Positions 28,801-33,101 are shown, counted from the stretch's first letter. The stretch is DNA of 64,000 nucleotides from Breviolum minutum Mf 1.05b.01 (GCA_000507305.1 DF239134.1:124001-188000); one strand, 5' to 3'. Notes: generated from the letters alone by a model not told the origin. Program-made: numbers and translations.

Positions 28801-30783
28801 TAAGGAGGTGTATCTACAAATCCCTTCATAATCTTGAACCGGTATTTCTGGTGATATGTTTTTCTTTTTACCATGGCAAGTCACCATTGAAGAATGTTTG
28901 GATGTCTGTTGTGCCCCAAAGTGGTTGATGATGATAATGATGATTGTGATCATGGTGATTTTGAAAAAATGACGTTCAAGTCAAAGTCCTGTATCCATGG
29001 GTTGCATTTTGAGGTGTTTTTCCCAGTCAGCAACAGCGGCCACCAAGAGGCTTACACTTTTAGGCTCGGATCCTTCAAAGAATCCTGCTTGATCATGTAT
29101 ACACTCAAGATACTTGGTTCACACATCTCATATGCTCCCAGCCGCAACTATTACCATAAAAAAATCCGTTTAAATGGGGTGGCGCCAGGAAAAAAAAACA
29201 AACTTGGAAAACCCCATCACTTTTTAGGGTCCAGCCGTGAGTTGTTTTCGGGGGAAAGGGGGCCCTATACCCAACATACCTTTCAACCAGCATTTGATGA
29301 AGCCAACTTCCCCAGAATGTCGTTCGCAACGAGGCGATTGATGGACTTGGTCTCCATCAACAGTGCCTTGAGTGCCTTATGTAATGGTCAAGCGGTATCC
29401 ATGGCGCTACAACTCCTAAGGCGGCTTGACAGATCGGATTGGATGAAGACGTTTCACCTTTCTAGTGAAGTTGTAACATTATAACATTTGAAGTGATCAG
29501 TGACCATGAAAATGGTCGCAAAGCTGCATAGGGGCAGGGTTGTACACTACTACCCAGTCGTATAGGGTGTATTTTTTTTTGCCATGAATATAAGGATCCC
29601 GCAACCTGAACCAATCAGGTGGACTCATGGCTCATGTCATGTCTATGGGTTCAAGTTTCACGTTGCTCAATTGAGTTGCGTTCTTCTTCTTTAAGTTGAA
29701 GGAGCCCCTAAAACTTTCAGAGACTCAATGGGGCCAATTTGTCTAATTTACCTACATTAGAAAAAAACACCTCAAGTGCCCAATTTTCATAGGTTAAATA
29801 GACCAGTCCCATTGATCCGTGTTTGGGTCCCGGCCCGTGTGGGGAATTCATGTTGAGGTCTTTGGGTCGTCTTCCGGAGGTTTGACAACGAATGATCCTA
29901 TATGAACTCTCGTAAAAGGCTTTTGACCCAATTTCCAACTATAGGTTAACGTGAGGAAATTCCAGTTCATGTAACACAAAACAGCTGGTGATTGGAAATC
30001 AGCGTGGTGACAAATTTGACAATCTGAAAGATGTGCATTGTTGCAGTAGGAGTTTTTTTTACTTTTGTAGATGTTTATTGTGTAAAGTAGACTTACGATC
30101 TTACGTTTCCAAGATGTTATTAAAGTATGTAAATGCAAAAGTATCATTTGATCATGTCAACCAAGTACTTCACGAGAACTTAAGCTGATTTGCTTTGCGC
30201 TAAGCAGCAGGCGCAGTCAAGTTTCAGGGACAGGACTTCTTGAAGGCAATCCGAACTAGCCGTGTTTTAATCTGGAGATACCTCTTGCAAGACCTATCTT
30301 TGTGGGTATCCTGTATACTATTTTGAATACCGATAGGATTCATGGGACTGGTATATTTACCTACATTTGCTTGATTTTTGTTGGTAACTGTAGGTAGATA
30401 TACCAGTTCCATGGATCCTACGTGTATTTAGATTACACCTTTATCGGATGGATTGGTTCCACCACCAGCTAGGTATATCCCTATACATCCAAACACATCC
30501 TGAGGTTCGGTCTTTGGACCCCCAAACCATATCTAAAACACCAAACCTCAGGAGGTATTCGACTGGATGTCTAGGGATAGATACATATATCGATGCTATC
30601 AACGAGTCAACATCCTCAATTTTTGTTTGACTCTTCATCTAAGAGCTTGATCAATTTGAAACTGACTGTCACTTTGTTTTTCCCGACATCTTCGAGTTTT
30701 TTCGCAGGCAGATGAGTGGCTACAGTGTCCAAGCAGATCTCTTCACCTTTAATTCCTTGATCTCAGCCTTTGTGCAGCAGCAG
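7741..30783 (+). CDS. PPR-repeat protein gene built of micro-exons (overall span)
   Basis: At least thirteen short plus-strand segments encode consecutive pieces of pentatricopeptide repeats (consensus VVSYNAAISAC, then W..AL.LL..M). They can be joined in order. Segment ends carry splice signals, almost all with 3' AG|G. Codon phases agree at nearly every junction, and several joins recreate the exact 35-residue period. About nine repeats are sampled. PPR proteins bind organelle RNA sequence-specifically and act in editing, cleavage or stability; their expansion is well known in dinoflagellates. Target and localisation cannot be told because the first and last exons are not found. Introns run from about 0.5 to 4.6 kb and consist mainly of short repeat elements. 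Individual exons are listed separately. Premature decay of parts of the gene cannot be excluded. Confidence 0.7.
7857..7913. mobile_element. family C fragment
   Basis: Only the middle survives: CACCTGAGATGTATCAAAAC, CTGTAAGTAATGGGATAAAC and TACCTGTCAACTG. The terminal ACTGTTGATGG arms are missing. Confidence 0.45.
8049..8131. mobile_element. TIR element, family T (short)
   Basis: The left end TACACTCCCGTAAACTAAC pairs with the right end GTTAGTTTCAGGGAGGG. The spacer is about 45 bases. Confidence 0.55.
8132..8217. mobile_element. family A, left end missing
   Basis: TTTTCACCCCGAAAATTGGG and CAGATGGGTTGGTTCAACC are classic family A. The left terminal repeat has been replaced by the adjoining family T element, which suggests that T inserted into or next to A. 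Confidence 0.6.
8284..8383 (+). CDS. PPR gene, exon b
   Basis: It begins after TTGCCAAG|G and reads IKAASATAWPNALQLLQDAD, then LVALGGSVASNTA. The segment W P N A L Q L L is a textbook second PPR helix. The exon ends in phase 0 before GTGACT. The next exon continues NTA-VSSCTQG, matching NAAISACEKG. Length is 100 bases. Confidence 0.6.
8425..8528 (-). repeat. 104-bp repeat, inverted copy of 21486-21589 (family L)
   Basis: The reverse complement of this stretch equals 21486-21589 with, by eye, one mismatch in 104 bases. It includes CCCCTACAGTAGCAGTTAT and GCCATGTGTAAGTCATAGG. Both copies lie in introns of the PPR gene, in opposite orientation. Confidence 0.85.
8529..8662. mobile_element. hairpin element, family D/E-like
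   Basis: The arms CTGGGATGTCCATGG and CCATGGACATCCAAG enclose GTTAGTAAGTTGGGTTATAA and its near-complement ATTGGGGTTATAATC. Confidence 0.5.
8924..8988. mobile_element. family C, left half
   Basis: It starts TACTGTTGATGGGTCAGAAA and runs to AAACCTTGTAAAT, where a family F element has inserted. The right half of C is not found after the insertion. Confidence 0.6.
8989..9098. mobile_element. family F hairpin, nested in family C
   Basis: The arms are CCCTAAGCATCCAGG and TATGGATCTTTAGGG. AATA occurs on both sides (8985-8988 and 9099-9102). Confidence 0.7.
9130..9290. mobile_element. family D, ends eroded
   Basis: Core matches are AAGTAGTCAGGATCACCCC, ATTTGGAAGGGACACACC and GATCACCATGGATATTAATT. 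The CTTGGAGGATC arms are lost. Confidence 0.5.
9708..9846. mobile_element. family C
   Basis: It opens TACTGTTGATGGTTCGGAAA, contains CAGTTGAGGTTGGTAG, and ends near AAGCATCAACGG. The right arm is diverged. Confidence 0.65.
9873..9927 (+). CDS. PPR gene, exon c
   Basis: The 3' splice site is TTTGCCAAG|G, and the exon ends AGAAG|GTGAGC, a good GT site. In phase 0 it gives VSSCTQGQDRMGMVETAE, the ISACEKG part of a repeat continuing exon b. It ends in phase 1. The first two bases of exon d complete a Gly codon. This repeat is about six residues short, so a further tiny exon may be missing. Confidence 0.5.
10045..10155. mobile_element. hairpin element, family P
   Basis: The ends TAGGGATCCTGGCTCACC and GGTGATTGGATCCTTA pair. 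The core has TGCGTTTCGGAGGTGATTA. It matches 42551-42667. Confidence 0.5.
10380..10490 (+). repeat. family M element
   Basis: Shared signatures are GATTATACTACAC, ATAAACCATTA, TATAGTGGAAAG and the closing TTTTTGTGGCTCA. It is diverged but collinear with 12385-12520. Confidence 0.45.
10590..10688. mobile_element. family A with clear 4-bp target duplication
   Basis: The ends are CTAGGTGGTGGGGTTTC and GAAACCACCAACTAG. TTAC flanks both sides (10586-10589 and 10689-10692). Confidence 0.8.
10778..10869. mobile_element. family B with 3-bp target duplication
   Basis: The arms CCCATAGGATCCATG and CATGCATCCTATGGG fold back through a core with AGATGTAGGTAGATATACCA. GTT flanks both sides. Confidence 0.8.
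10986..11085. mobile_element. hairpin element, family H
   Basis: The arms GATGTTTCCGAAAATA and TATTTTTGGAAACACCC pair, and the inner TTTTAATAAGGTTTTCCAT is shared with other H copies. ATGTG lies on both sides. Confidence 0.7.
11201..11304. mobile_element. family I hairpin
   Basis: The ends are CCCTAGGCTTCCAAA and TTTGGAAGACTAGG, with the internal CTTCTCAGGAGGTA signature. TAA flanks both sides. Confidence 0.75.
11308..12068. other. no gene seen; A-rich and Ser/Arg-like low-complexity tract
   Basis: A purine-rich motif, AACGATAAGGAAGAAAAAA, appears twice (near 11431 and 11850) among several AACGATAA units. A GC-rich, CTGCC-rich tract lies at about 11650-11745. Long ORFs here have strongly biased composition and I do not call them. 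Confidence 0.5.
12069..12168. mobile_element. family K, partial
   Basis: It shares AATCACCATTTTAATAAACC, ACCATTTGGTTCAGAATATG and the right end CGCAAATCCAAG. Confidence 0.45.
12160..12300. mobile_element. family D-like, diverged
   Basis: GTAAGTAGTTAGGGCCACC, AAGCCATAAATAGGCCATTT and GGAAGGGGTTCAACCCC match the interior of family D. The terminal arms are absent. Confidence 0.4.
12385..12520 (+). repeat. family M element (reference copy)
   Basis: It carries ATTATACTACCCAGTTATTT, AAACCATTATTAAAGATCCC, AGCAGTATAATGGAAAGTAT and GTTCGTGGCTC. A reverse copy lies at 24662-24775. No clear terminal repeat is seen. Confidence 0.55.
13001..13017. repeat. (AT)n microsatellite
   Basis: A short AT dinucleotide run directly abuts the next family A element. 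Confidence 0.9.
13018..13119. mobile_element. family A
   Basis: The ends are CCAGGTGGTGGTTTCAAAT and GGTTGAAACCACCAACCAG. The core is the GACGAGCATATTTTTCAGATG subtype. Confidence 0.75.
13165..13215 (+). CDS. PPR gene, exon d
   Basis: The 3' splice site is TAAGGCCAG|GC. The frame gives MTSEVTFNVAITACDV, a clear match to DVVSYNAAISACEK. Ending at TGATGTAG|GCCACG uses a GC 5' site. The last G plus GC of exon e makes Gly, giving CDV-G-HQASLALTLL with exactly the consensus spacing. A GT site three bases earlier (GAT|GTAGGC) does not restore that spacing. Confidence 0.6.
13346..13469. mobile_element. family E hairpin
   Basis: The arms GGATGTCCCGTTGGGTTTG and AACCAAACCGGACATCC (gapped) enclose GGTTATTTCACCTACTTATA and its complement around GGGTGAAATAACCCACTG. 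Confidence 0.7.
13734..13831. mobile_element. family A
   Basis: The ends are CTAGTTGGTGATTTCAAAT and GGGTTGAAACCACCAACCAG. The core is the GACTAATATTCTTCAGATG subtype. Confidence 0.75.
13920..14056. repeat. long hairpin, family Q (single copy seen)
   Basis: A perfect 17-bp arm, ATAATCACCCAATTGGC at 13956-13972, pairs with 14005-14021. Outer arms around TGGTTCTGGTAATCGG and CACCGATCCC ... GGAACCAG extend the stem with gaps. Confidence 0.65.
14139..14221 (+). CDS. PPR gene, exon e
   Basis: The 3' splice site is CTTTTTTGAG|GCC. The frame reads HQASLALTLLASMQQLRF, then QSDLVSYNA, one of the clearest PPR matches in the window. The frame meets TGA ten bases beyond the exon end, so splicing must occur. 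Ending at AATGCA|GCATCT (a GC site) lets exon f supply A-LSALSSS and gives NAALSAL. About 83 bases. Confidence 0.65.
14765..14878. mobile_element. family F hairpin
   Basis: The arms are CCCTAAGGATCTAGATATG and GGTCTGGATTCTTAGGG. This is the subtype with ATTTTGGGGATGGGATG TTTTGACC in the core. Confidence 0.65.
15089..15208. mobile_element. family A, TTAA target duplication
   Basis: The ends are CTAGGTGGTGGCAACTC and CACCACCAACCAG. TTAA flanks both sides (15085-15088 and 15209-15212). The right arm has a short duplication, GTTCACCC. Confidence 0.75.
15294..15323 (+). CDS. PPR gene, candidate 30-base micro-exon f
   Basis: After CATCATCCGAG|G the ten codons read ALSALSSSIG. They follow exon e to give YNA-ALSALSSSIG. 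The exon ends before GCCTTG, a GC site. Alone this is too short to prove. The case rests on phase, on AG|G, and on the exact residue spacing of the rebuilt repeat. Confidence 0.35.
15375..15483. mobile_element. family H-like hairpin (diverged)
   Basis: GGGGGTTTCCTAAAATGGTGG pairs with CCACCATTTAAGGAAACACCC. The interior differs from other H copies. Confidence 0.55.
15782..15797 (+). CDS. PPR gene, candidate micro-exon g (end uncertain)
   Basis: It starts at TCAGGTTTTAG|GAA and reads EPRALC. This places PRAL at positions 14-17 after exon f, exactly as in EWPRAL of the consensus. GTGAGAAT after 15797 is a strong 5' site, but its phase does not fit exon h. Either the exon extends further or another one is missing. 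Confidence 0.3.
16293..16416. mobile_element. family C, TA-flanked
   Basis: It runs from TACTGTTGATGGTTCAGAG to TTTCTGAACCATCAAAACGG-TA. It belongs to the subtype whose right half has GGTGGTTGGGAATGGGATTT. Confidence 0.7.
16749..16855. mobile_element. family A, GAAA target duplication
   Basis: The ends are CTAGGTGGTGGCAACTTAAA and GGTTCAACCACCAACTAG. GAAA lies at 16745-16748 and 16856-16859. Confidence 0.8.
16917..16990. mobile_element. family E fragment
   Basis: It begins GGATGTCCCGTTGGGTTTG, then has a small internal duplication of GGTTAGGATCAAT. The right arm is missing. Confidence 0.55.
17060..17098. mobile_element. family T, single left end
   Basis: TACCCTCCCTAAAACTAACA and CCCCTGAACATGG match the family T terminus. 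I see no matching right end downstream. Confidence 0.4.
17270..17411. mobile_element. family M fragment with family A inserted
   Basis: GGGATTATAATAAACCATTA of family M runs straight into a family A copy (about 17315-17411, ending GAAACCACCAACTAG). The same M position is interrupted by A at 62661-62763. Confidence 0.65.
17982..18065 (+). CDS. PPR gene, exon h
   Basis: The 3' splice site is TTGGACAACAG|G. Twenty-eight codons read AGQNFLPLDLVSLGAAINAL, then SSTWRIAQ, and end CACAG|GTCGGG in phase 0. Joined to exon i the sequence is TWRIAQ-DLLRQM, the W..A..LL..M signature of a PPR second helix. This junction spans a 4.6-kb intron. Confidence 0.7.
18501..18644. repeat. 72-bp tandem duplication
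   Basis: The units start near 18501 and 18573 and share TTATCACAA.TTCAGAG.G and CTTAGTTTTGTTGAGTTTT. The copies differ at several positions, so the duplication is not recent. A long ORF crosses it, but its composition and its overlap with repeats argue against a gene. Confidence 0.8.
18749..18774. mobile_element. family C terminal fragment
   Basis: TACCGTTGATGGTTCAGAAA is a left end of family C. The rest is absent. Confidence 0.5.
18844..18949. mobile_element. family B (diverged)
   Basis: The arms are CCCATGCTGTCC and GGATGCTATGGG. The core has CATTTAGTTGATTTTGATGG and ATGTATGTAAATATAC. Confidence 0.55.
19453..19508. repeat. (ATT)n then (AT)n microsatellite
   Basis: A run of ATT-type trinucleotides passes directly into an AT dinucleotide tract. 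Confidence 0.9.
19650..19740. mobile_element. family K, partial
   Basis: ACTTGGATGTGTTTAAGGTG, ACCATGGTAAAACC and CACCACCATTTGGCAGGGAG follow the K layout. The right end is cut off just before a family A copy. Confidence 0.5.
19742..19847. mobile_element. family A
   Basis: It runs from CTAGGAGGTGGCAACTC to GGGTCGAAAACACCAACTAG, with an internal TTTGACGAGCATATTTTTC. Confidence 0.7.
20427..20586. mobile_element. family D hairpin (full)
   Basis: TACTTGGAGGATCATCCTAG pairs with GGGATGATCCTCCAAGTA. Inner arms TAAGTGGTTAGTAAGTAACC and GTTACTAACTTCTTACTAAC also pair. TA is at both ends. Confidence 0.8.
20587..20700. mobile_element. family J-like hairpin
   Basis: ACATCCAGGGCCACC and GGTGCCTGGATGT pair, with ACCTCAAACACCGTGAACACC inside. 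It abuts the family D element. Confidence 0.45.
20976..21087. mobile_element. family T
   Basis: TACCCTCCCTGAAACTAAC pairs with GCTTAGTTTTAGGGAGTGTA. TA is at both ends. Confidence 0.65.
21372..21476. mobile_element. family T (reference copy)
   Basis: TACCCTCCAGGAAACTAACA and TGTTAGTTTTCGGGGGTGTA are the ends. The ATGTCCCCTGAA and GAGGGGACAT arms continue the stem. The core is ATGGTTGGAAGATGCATTTC. Confidence 0.75.
21486..21589 (+). repeat. 104-bp repeat, partner of 8425-8528 (family L)
   Basis: See 8425-8528: this copy is in the opposite orientation with a single difference (GAGTCATAAAA here, GAGTTATAAAA there). It sits ten bases after a family T element. Confidence 0.85.
21780..21960 (+). 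repeat. family M-related element
   Basis: ATGTTACCCAGTTATGTTAG, CATAAACCTTTCATAAGAATCC, CAGGATGACTCATGG and TGGTGGCTCATTTGAG give the M order, with a longer tail. Confidence 0.45.
22706..22790 (+). CDS. PPR gene, exon i
   Basis: The 3' splice site is excellent: TTTTTCCTTCTCCTCAG|G. The frame, in phase 0 from exon h, reads DLLRQMHPAQLRLGTYAFHA, then ATEALRGV. Two 5' sites keep the phase: CGAG|GTGTGT at 22785 (canonical) or GTGT|GACCTT at 22791 (GA type). The second places Trp and Met of the rebuilt repeat at consensus positions 13 and 23 after joining exon j, so I prefer it. Confidence 0.65.
22850..22974. mobile_element. family B (long loop)
   Basis: GGATCCATGGGACG and TTTCCATGGACCCTATGGG are arms. 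GTATATTTACCTACATG pairs with TGTAGGTAAATATGTACC across an enlarged loop. Confidence 0.6.
23207..23340. mobile_element. hairpin related to families I/J
   Basis: CCCAGTTGGCTCCCTCCTGA and CCAGTTGGCTACCTCC repeat inside. The ends CATTCCCTAG and CAGAATCCTAGGATTCTG lie near GGCCTTGGAAGCCTC. It resembles 33640-33750. Confidence 0.4.
23903..24012. mobile_element. family F with CAA target duplication
   Basis: It runs from CCCTAAGCATCCATACCC to CATAACTGGATGCTTAGGG, in the opposite orientation to 8989-9098. CAA lies at 23900-23902 and 24013-24015. Confidence 0.8.
24099..24542 (+). CDS. unidentified coding segment inside a PPR intron
   Basis: An open frame of about 148 codons has natural-looking composition and mixed codons, for example SRQDALRYGLLVTLDQDEIF, GTCANKGSDVMFFVAT and GIPFAIVLSECDFVEEFG. 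It ends in TGA. No ATG opens it (24099 is GTG), so it probably starts at an upstream splice site or is a fragment. I recognise no family. Past the stop another frame continues with acidic DDSDSDGG and a hydrophobic stretch VPLYWLLIGILILFFL, so a one-base frameshift is possible. It lies between a family M-like motif (24081-24098) and an inverted M copy, within the intron between exons i and j. It may be a nested gene or captured cargo. Confidence 0.45.
   Translation: MEHPAIEDKQEVLLFYALKCTRMPKVIGPSTIQGLSRQDALRYGLLVTLDQDEIFTKGKGVLGTCANKGSDVMFFVATPPSQAGVTACYRRVRGVHKEDEFETDTLEAVNDCADIEPAKDQQCLVGIPFAIVLSECDFVEEFGREER
24662..24775 (-). repeat. family M, reverse orientation
   Basis: Its reverse complement reads ATACTACCCAGTTATATGGG, AAGGATCCCTATCAACAACC, AGTATAATGGAACCG and TTTTTTCGTG, collinear with 12385-12520. 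Confidence 0.6.
24885..24940 (+). CDS. PPR gene, exon j
   Basis: The exon begins after ACTGCGCAG|AT, the only clear AG|A acceptor in the set. The frame gives EWPRAFWLLSTMAEAQLQ, which fits EWPRAL.LL..M. Ending at CTACAA|GCAGAGG (a GC site) gives L-Q followed by HRATTCEAAI from exon k, with the exact 35-residue period. Confidence 0.65.
25000..25091. mobile_element. family H, partial
   Basis: GGATGGTTTATAATGGAAAA, CCCTAAGATGGATGATTGAG and TATTTTTGGAAGCATCC match family H. The left arm is reduced to GGGTGCTATTTGGG. Confidence 0.55.
25539..25628. mobile_element. family B hairpin (reference copy)
   Basis: It spans 90 bp. CCCATACCATCCATGTATGG pairs with CCATACATGGATGGTATGGG, and TATATTTACC pairs with GGTAAATATA. 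AAT duplicates lie at 25536-25538 and 25629-25631. Confidence 0.9.
25855..25965. mobile_element. family B-related fragment
   Basis: AATGTAGGTAAATATACCAT is followed by CATTGAGTGTTTGGGG. The latter ending also occurs near 25400 and 36560, marking a B subfamily. Confidence 0.4.
26624..26745 (+). mobile_element. family G, SINE-like, with 21-bp target duplication
   Basis: The element runs from CTGGGCATATCTTAGATTAG to AAGGGTTGCCATG. The 21 bases before it (26603-26623, TTAGTGCTACACTTCCCAAA plus A) recur after it at 26746-26766 with one change. It has only weak terminal similarity. A stem GTGTGATTTT ... AACCCAC lies inside. Such a long duplication is expected of target-primed retroposition, not of TIR transposition. 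Confidence 0.8.
27393..27475. repeat. family L element
   Basis: It shows AAGGTGGGCCCCGGAAAACC, then AGTTATAAATGGGGTG and GGGGTTATAGCCCCAGTTAG. It serves as the intact reference for the site interrupted at 63092. Confidence 0.6.
27544..27603 (+). CDS. PPR gene, exon k
   Basis: It begins after GTTGTCACAAG|C. The frame is HRATTCEAAIGSFRARGGTD, matching VVSYNAAISACEKGG. Ending at ACAGAT|GCCAGC (a GC site) is phase 0 and joins EASMDLF of exon l. A canonical GT site at 27593 would give the wrong phase for exon l. Longer ORFs in other frames run through this region and beyond to about 27970; I cannot exclude that they are coding. Confidence 0.5.
28215..28320. mobile_element. family B, right half degraded
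   Basis: CCCATACCATCCATGTATATC, ATGGTATATCTACCTACATT and TGGTTGTTTTTAATGG form the left half. The right is reduced to GATATGGTATATGA. Confidence 0.45.
28608..28680. repeat. family L element
   Basis: CCCCGGAAAACCAGTTATAAA and TAACCCCTATAAATGG are shared with 27393-27475. Confidence 0.5.
28732..28784 (+). CDS. PPR gene, exon l
   Basis: The 3' site is ACGGATCTTCAG|G, and the 5' site is AGGAA|GTGAGA, close to canonical. The frame gives EASMDLFSHSLERLGPR, resembling EAL.LF..MLERG..P. It leaves two bases (AA). The first G of exon m makes Lys, giving GPR-K-RLMDLVS. Length is 53 bases. Confidence 0.65.
29334..29420 (+). CDS. PPR gene, exon m
   Basis: After GCAACGAG|G the frame reads RLMDLVSINSALSALCNGQA, then VSMALQLL, a nearly complete PPR. 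It ends CTCCTAAG|GCGGCT, a GC 5' site. The two bases AG plus G of exon n make Arg, giving LL-R-QMSG. The frame stays open upstream to 28894, but that part has no PPR character. An earlier acceptor at 29315 is possible. Confidence 0.75.
29536..29690 (+). repeat. family M-related tail
   Basis: ACTACTACCCAGTCGTATAGG, AAGGATCCCGCAACCTGAACC and AGGTGGACTCATGGCTCATG recur at 35330-35490 and 11308-11370. Confidence 0.45.
30332..30420. mobile_element. family B
   Basis: AGGATTCATGGGACTGGTAT pairs with ATACCAGTTCCATGGATCCT. The core TTTACCTACATTTGCTTG faces ACTGTAGGTAGA. Confidence 0.7.
30485..30578. mobile_element. family J hairpin
   Basis: CACATCCTGAGGTTCGGT pairs with ACCAAACCTCAGGAGGT. The ends are CCCTATACATCC and GGATGTCTAGGG. 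Confidence 0.55.
30708..30783 (+). CDS. PPR gene, exon n (3' end uncertain)
   Basis: The 3' splice site is GAGTTTTTTCGCAG|G. The frame continues exon m and reads QMSGYSVQADLFTFNSLISA, then FVQQQ, an unmistakable PPR start. TAA follows at 30793, so a splice site lies before it; GTGCAG at 30772 or GCAGCAG a few bases on are candidates. No following exon was identified with confidence. Confidence 0.7.
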
Positions 30784-31154
30784 TTTCTTGATTAAAACAT
30801 ATCTGGGTGGGATATTTCCTATTCCCAAAGGTGATTTTCCTTTTCCCCAGGTGGGATATGTTAATTCATCCCAACCTAACGATTATAAAATGAAAACCAA
30901 CCATATCATCAATATGATGAGTACATATTACCGTAGTGGTGCCTATAAAATGATACAGGGCAAGTCGTTCCATAGAGGAACAACATATTCATTTCATAGG
31001 GGAATCTTGAAGAGGTTTTGGTGAGAGGTTTTACTTGGATGATCTGGACTTAGCGATCATACAGGGATAAAAAAGAGGTTTGTAACCTTCCCAAGTAGGA
31101 TTGTCCCAATGAGAAAGGTCTTAAACAACCCTACTAAATATTACTAAGCAATCG

Positions 31155-31850
31155 TTAAGTGGGATGCTGGCGAGGTATTTTCTTCACAAAATATTGCGTT
31201 GTTTCAAATGCACCGCATTGAACTAATGTAGCACCAGCCAGAAAGCCTTCCCAAAAGAAAAGTAGATAAAGTGGCCTTTTTTTACCATCAAGTTGGAGGT
31301 GTGAACACTTATTTTCAAGGAGGGCAGTGTCCTCCTTAAAAGAGTTCATCATATTACCCTTATGATCTAATAGATCCTCAGTCCCCAACTCCTCAACCCC
31401 TCTGACTCTTGGTGCCTTCTCAACACCTTCGGATTCGCAACCCACTACATCACCTGGCAGCTGAGATGCGAGACATTGGTTTGGGGCCAAAGCTTGAAAA
31501 AACAGATTTCCCAAATGGGTCAACTTGACTGCACCGACTCAAGTTTGCGGCCACACAGCCATTGGTGACACGGTGTCTTCGTTGCTTGACGGCCTGATGC
31601 CCAGGATTCAGCAACGCTAAGTGATGCCGAGGGCATCCCAGAAGTTGGCTCAGATTCGGGATCAAGGAGTGCAGCTCCCGACAAATTCTCTGAGGATCTC
31701 ATTGTGAGTCCTGATGCCCAGGAGGCCGGCCACATGTCTCGAGATGCAACGTGTTGTGCATTCTCGGTTGCGCAGCCAGCTGCTGGGTGTGAACCTGGCT
31801 CAAATAGCTCTCCTCCTGGAACTTCTTCTTGTGGTTCTGCCAGGGGCTGT
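31155..31850 (-). CDS. possible two-exon gene, family unknown (alternative plus-strand readings exist)
   Basis: On the minus strand 31850-31537 is open and rich in Glu, Pro, Gly and Ser (EPQEEVPGGELFEPGSHPAA), with a small internal similarity (SWASG twice). A second open stretch from about 31459 reads LPGDVVGCESEGVEKAPRVR, then MMNSFKEDTALLEN, and stops at 31155. Removing about 75 bases between TCG|GTGCAG and CATCTCAG|CTG keeps the frame. No known domain is recognised. The same DNA on the plus strand encodes a Ser/Asp-rich frame and a short PPR-like VSSLLDGLMPRI at about 31580. Strand is therefore not settled. Confidence 0.25.
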
Positions 31851-32459
31851 TAGGCGAGGTTTTTTTTGCCCTTCCAATGGCCAATCCGCCAATGTCATGG
31901 TCCATCATCTTTGAAACAAAAACAGCGCATGACGAAGTAGGAAGTGGTTCAAAAATTCCTTCTGGGAGGATGTCCTTCTACACAATAAAGATAAGTAAAT
32001 TTGAAATTCTGGGGACATCATCGGGATGTGAAACAAATATATTACAGTCCTATACGTCCCATGCATATTATTGGAGAAAGTTGCCAAGTGAGTAGGTTAG
32101 TCAATGGTTTAACCCAACTTATATCACCCAACTTACTATACTTTATCCCCGGACCCAGAAGATTTCATAGTTTTATTCAACTTCATGATTTAAGAATAAT
32201 CAAAATTATCACAGAAAACTGCAATTTATCCCCAATTTGCCTTGGCAACTGAACCCAATTGATCTCGAGCTTCGGCCGAAATTGTTTGCCATTTCGGGTG
32301 TGTGATGAAAGTATTTTCAAGTGACAACTCCCAAAACTGAATGTTTTTCTGAGTTGACTCGTAGATATTTCCCCTAAAATCCATGGGTCTGGTCGAATTT
32401 GTTGACATTTGCCACACACATGAACCACCGGTAAATAGCTATGTTCCCCACCGCCTGGA

Positions 32460-32504
32460 AGGACGAGCATATTTTTCAAATGGGTTGGTTCAACCGCCAA
32501 CTAG
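32460..32504. mobile_element. family A, right end only
   Basis: GACGAGCATATTTTTCAAATG and TTCAACCGCCAACTAG survive. Confidence 0.6.
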
Positions 32505-32513
32505 ATATTGAAA

Positions 32514-32615
32514 CACTAAGAATCCAGGCATGTCCTAAGAAATGGATTTACCCTACAATCCTATGAACTGGGGATGGGATGTTTCGACCAGCAATCCTAA
32601 TCGATCGGGAGGGGT
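32514..32615. mobile_element. family F, right arm lost
   Basis: CACTAAGAATCCAGGCATGTC and ACTGGGGATGGGATGTTTCG match family F. It ends in a diverged GATCGGGAGGGG. Confidence 0.5.
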
Positions 32616-32987
32616 GGGAAAAAAAGATTACGGTAGATGGTTTTTAATTGGGATCTTTTTTTGTTTCTTATTGGGATCCTATGGGATGTAAATTTTGGGA
32701 TTAAGATGTTTGGGTTTTTAAAGTTCAATTATACCATAGGATCCATCAGAATTTGGATGATTCTGGTATAATTTACGGACATTGACCACATAAAAAAAAC
32801 AATTATATATGCAATACAGATTGTTTTTAATCACCAATTTTAGCCAAACAAATTCAAATAAGATATGTAAAATTCCATGATTATGGAAAGCCACTGGACA
32901 TTTTTTCGAAGGAGTTCTTAGGATGAAGAAATCCCCATAGGATTCCCAGGGGACTGGTATATTCACCCACATTTGCATTATACTTAT

Positions 32988-33101
32988 CCCTAAGCATCGA
33001 GGTATGTCCTAAGATTTCGGGATTAGCCCTACAATCCTATTGTGGGGATGGGATGTTTCGACCATCAAACCTACTCTAGGGAAGGGTATGGATCCTTAGG
33101 G
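32988..33101. mobile_element. family F inserted in a family B-like element
   Basis: CCCTAAGCATCGAGGTATG and GGTATGGATCCTTAGGG are the ends. TAT lies at 32985-32987 and 33102-33104. Left and right flanks (GACTGGTATATTCACCCACA and ATACCATAAAAATCAAC) look like the two parts of family B. Confidence 0.7.
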
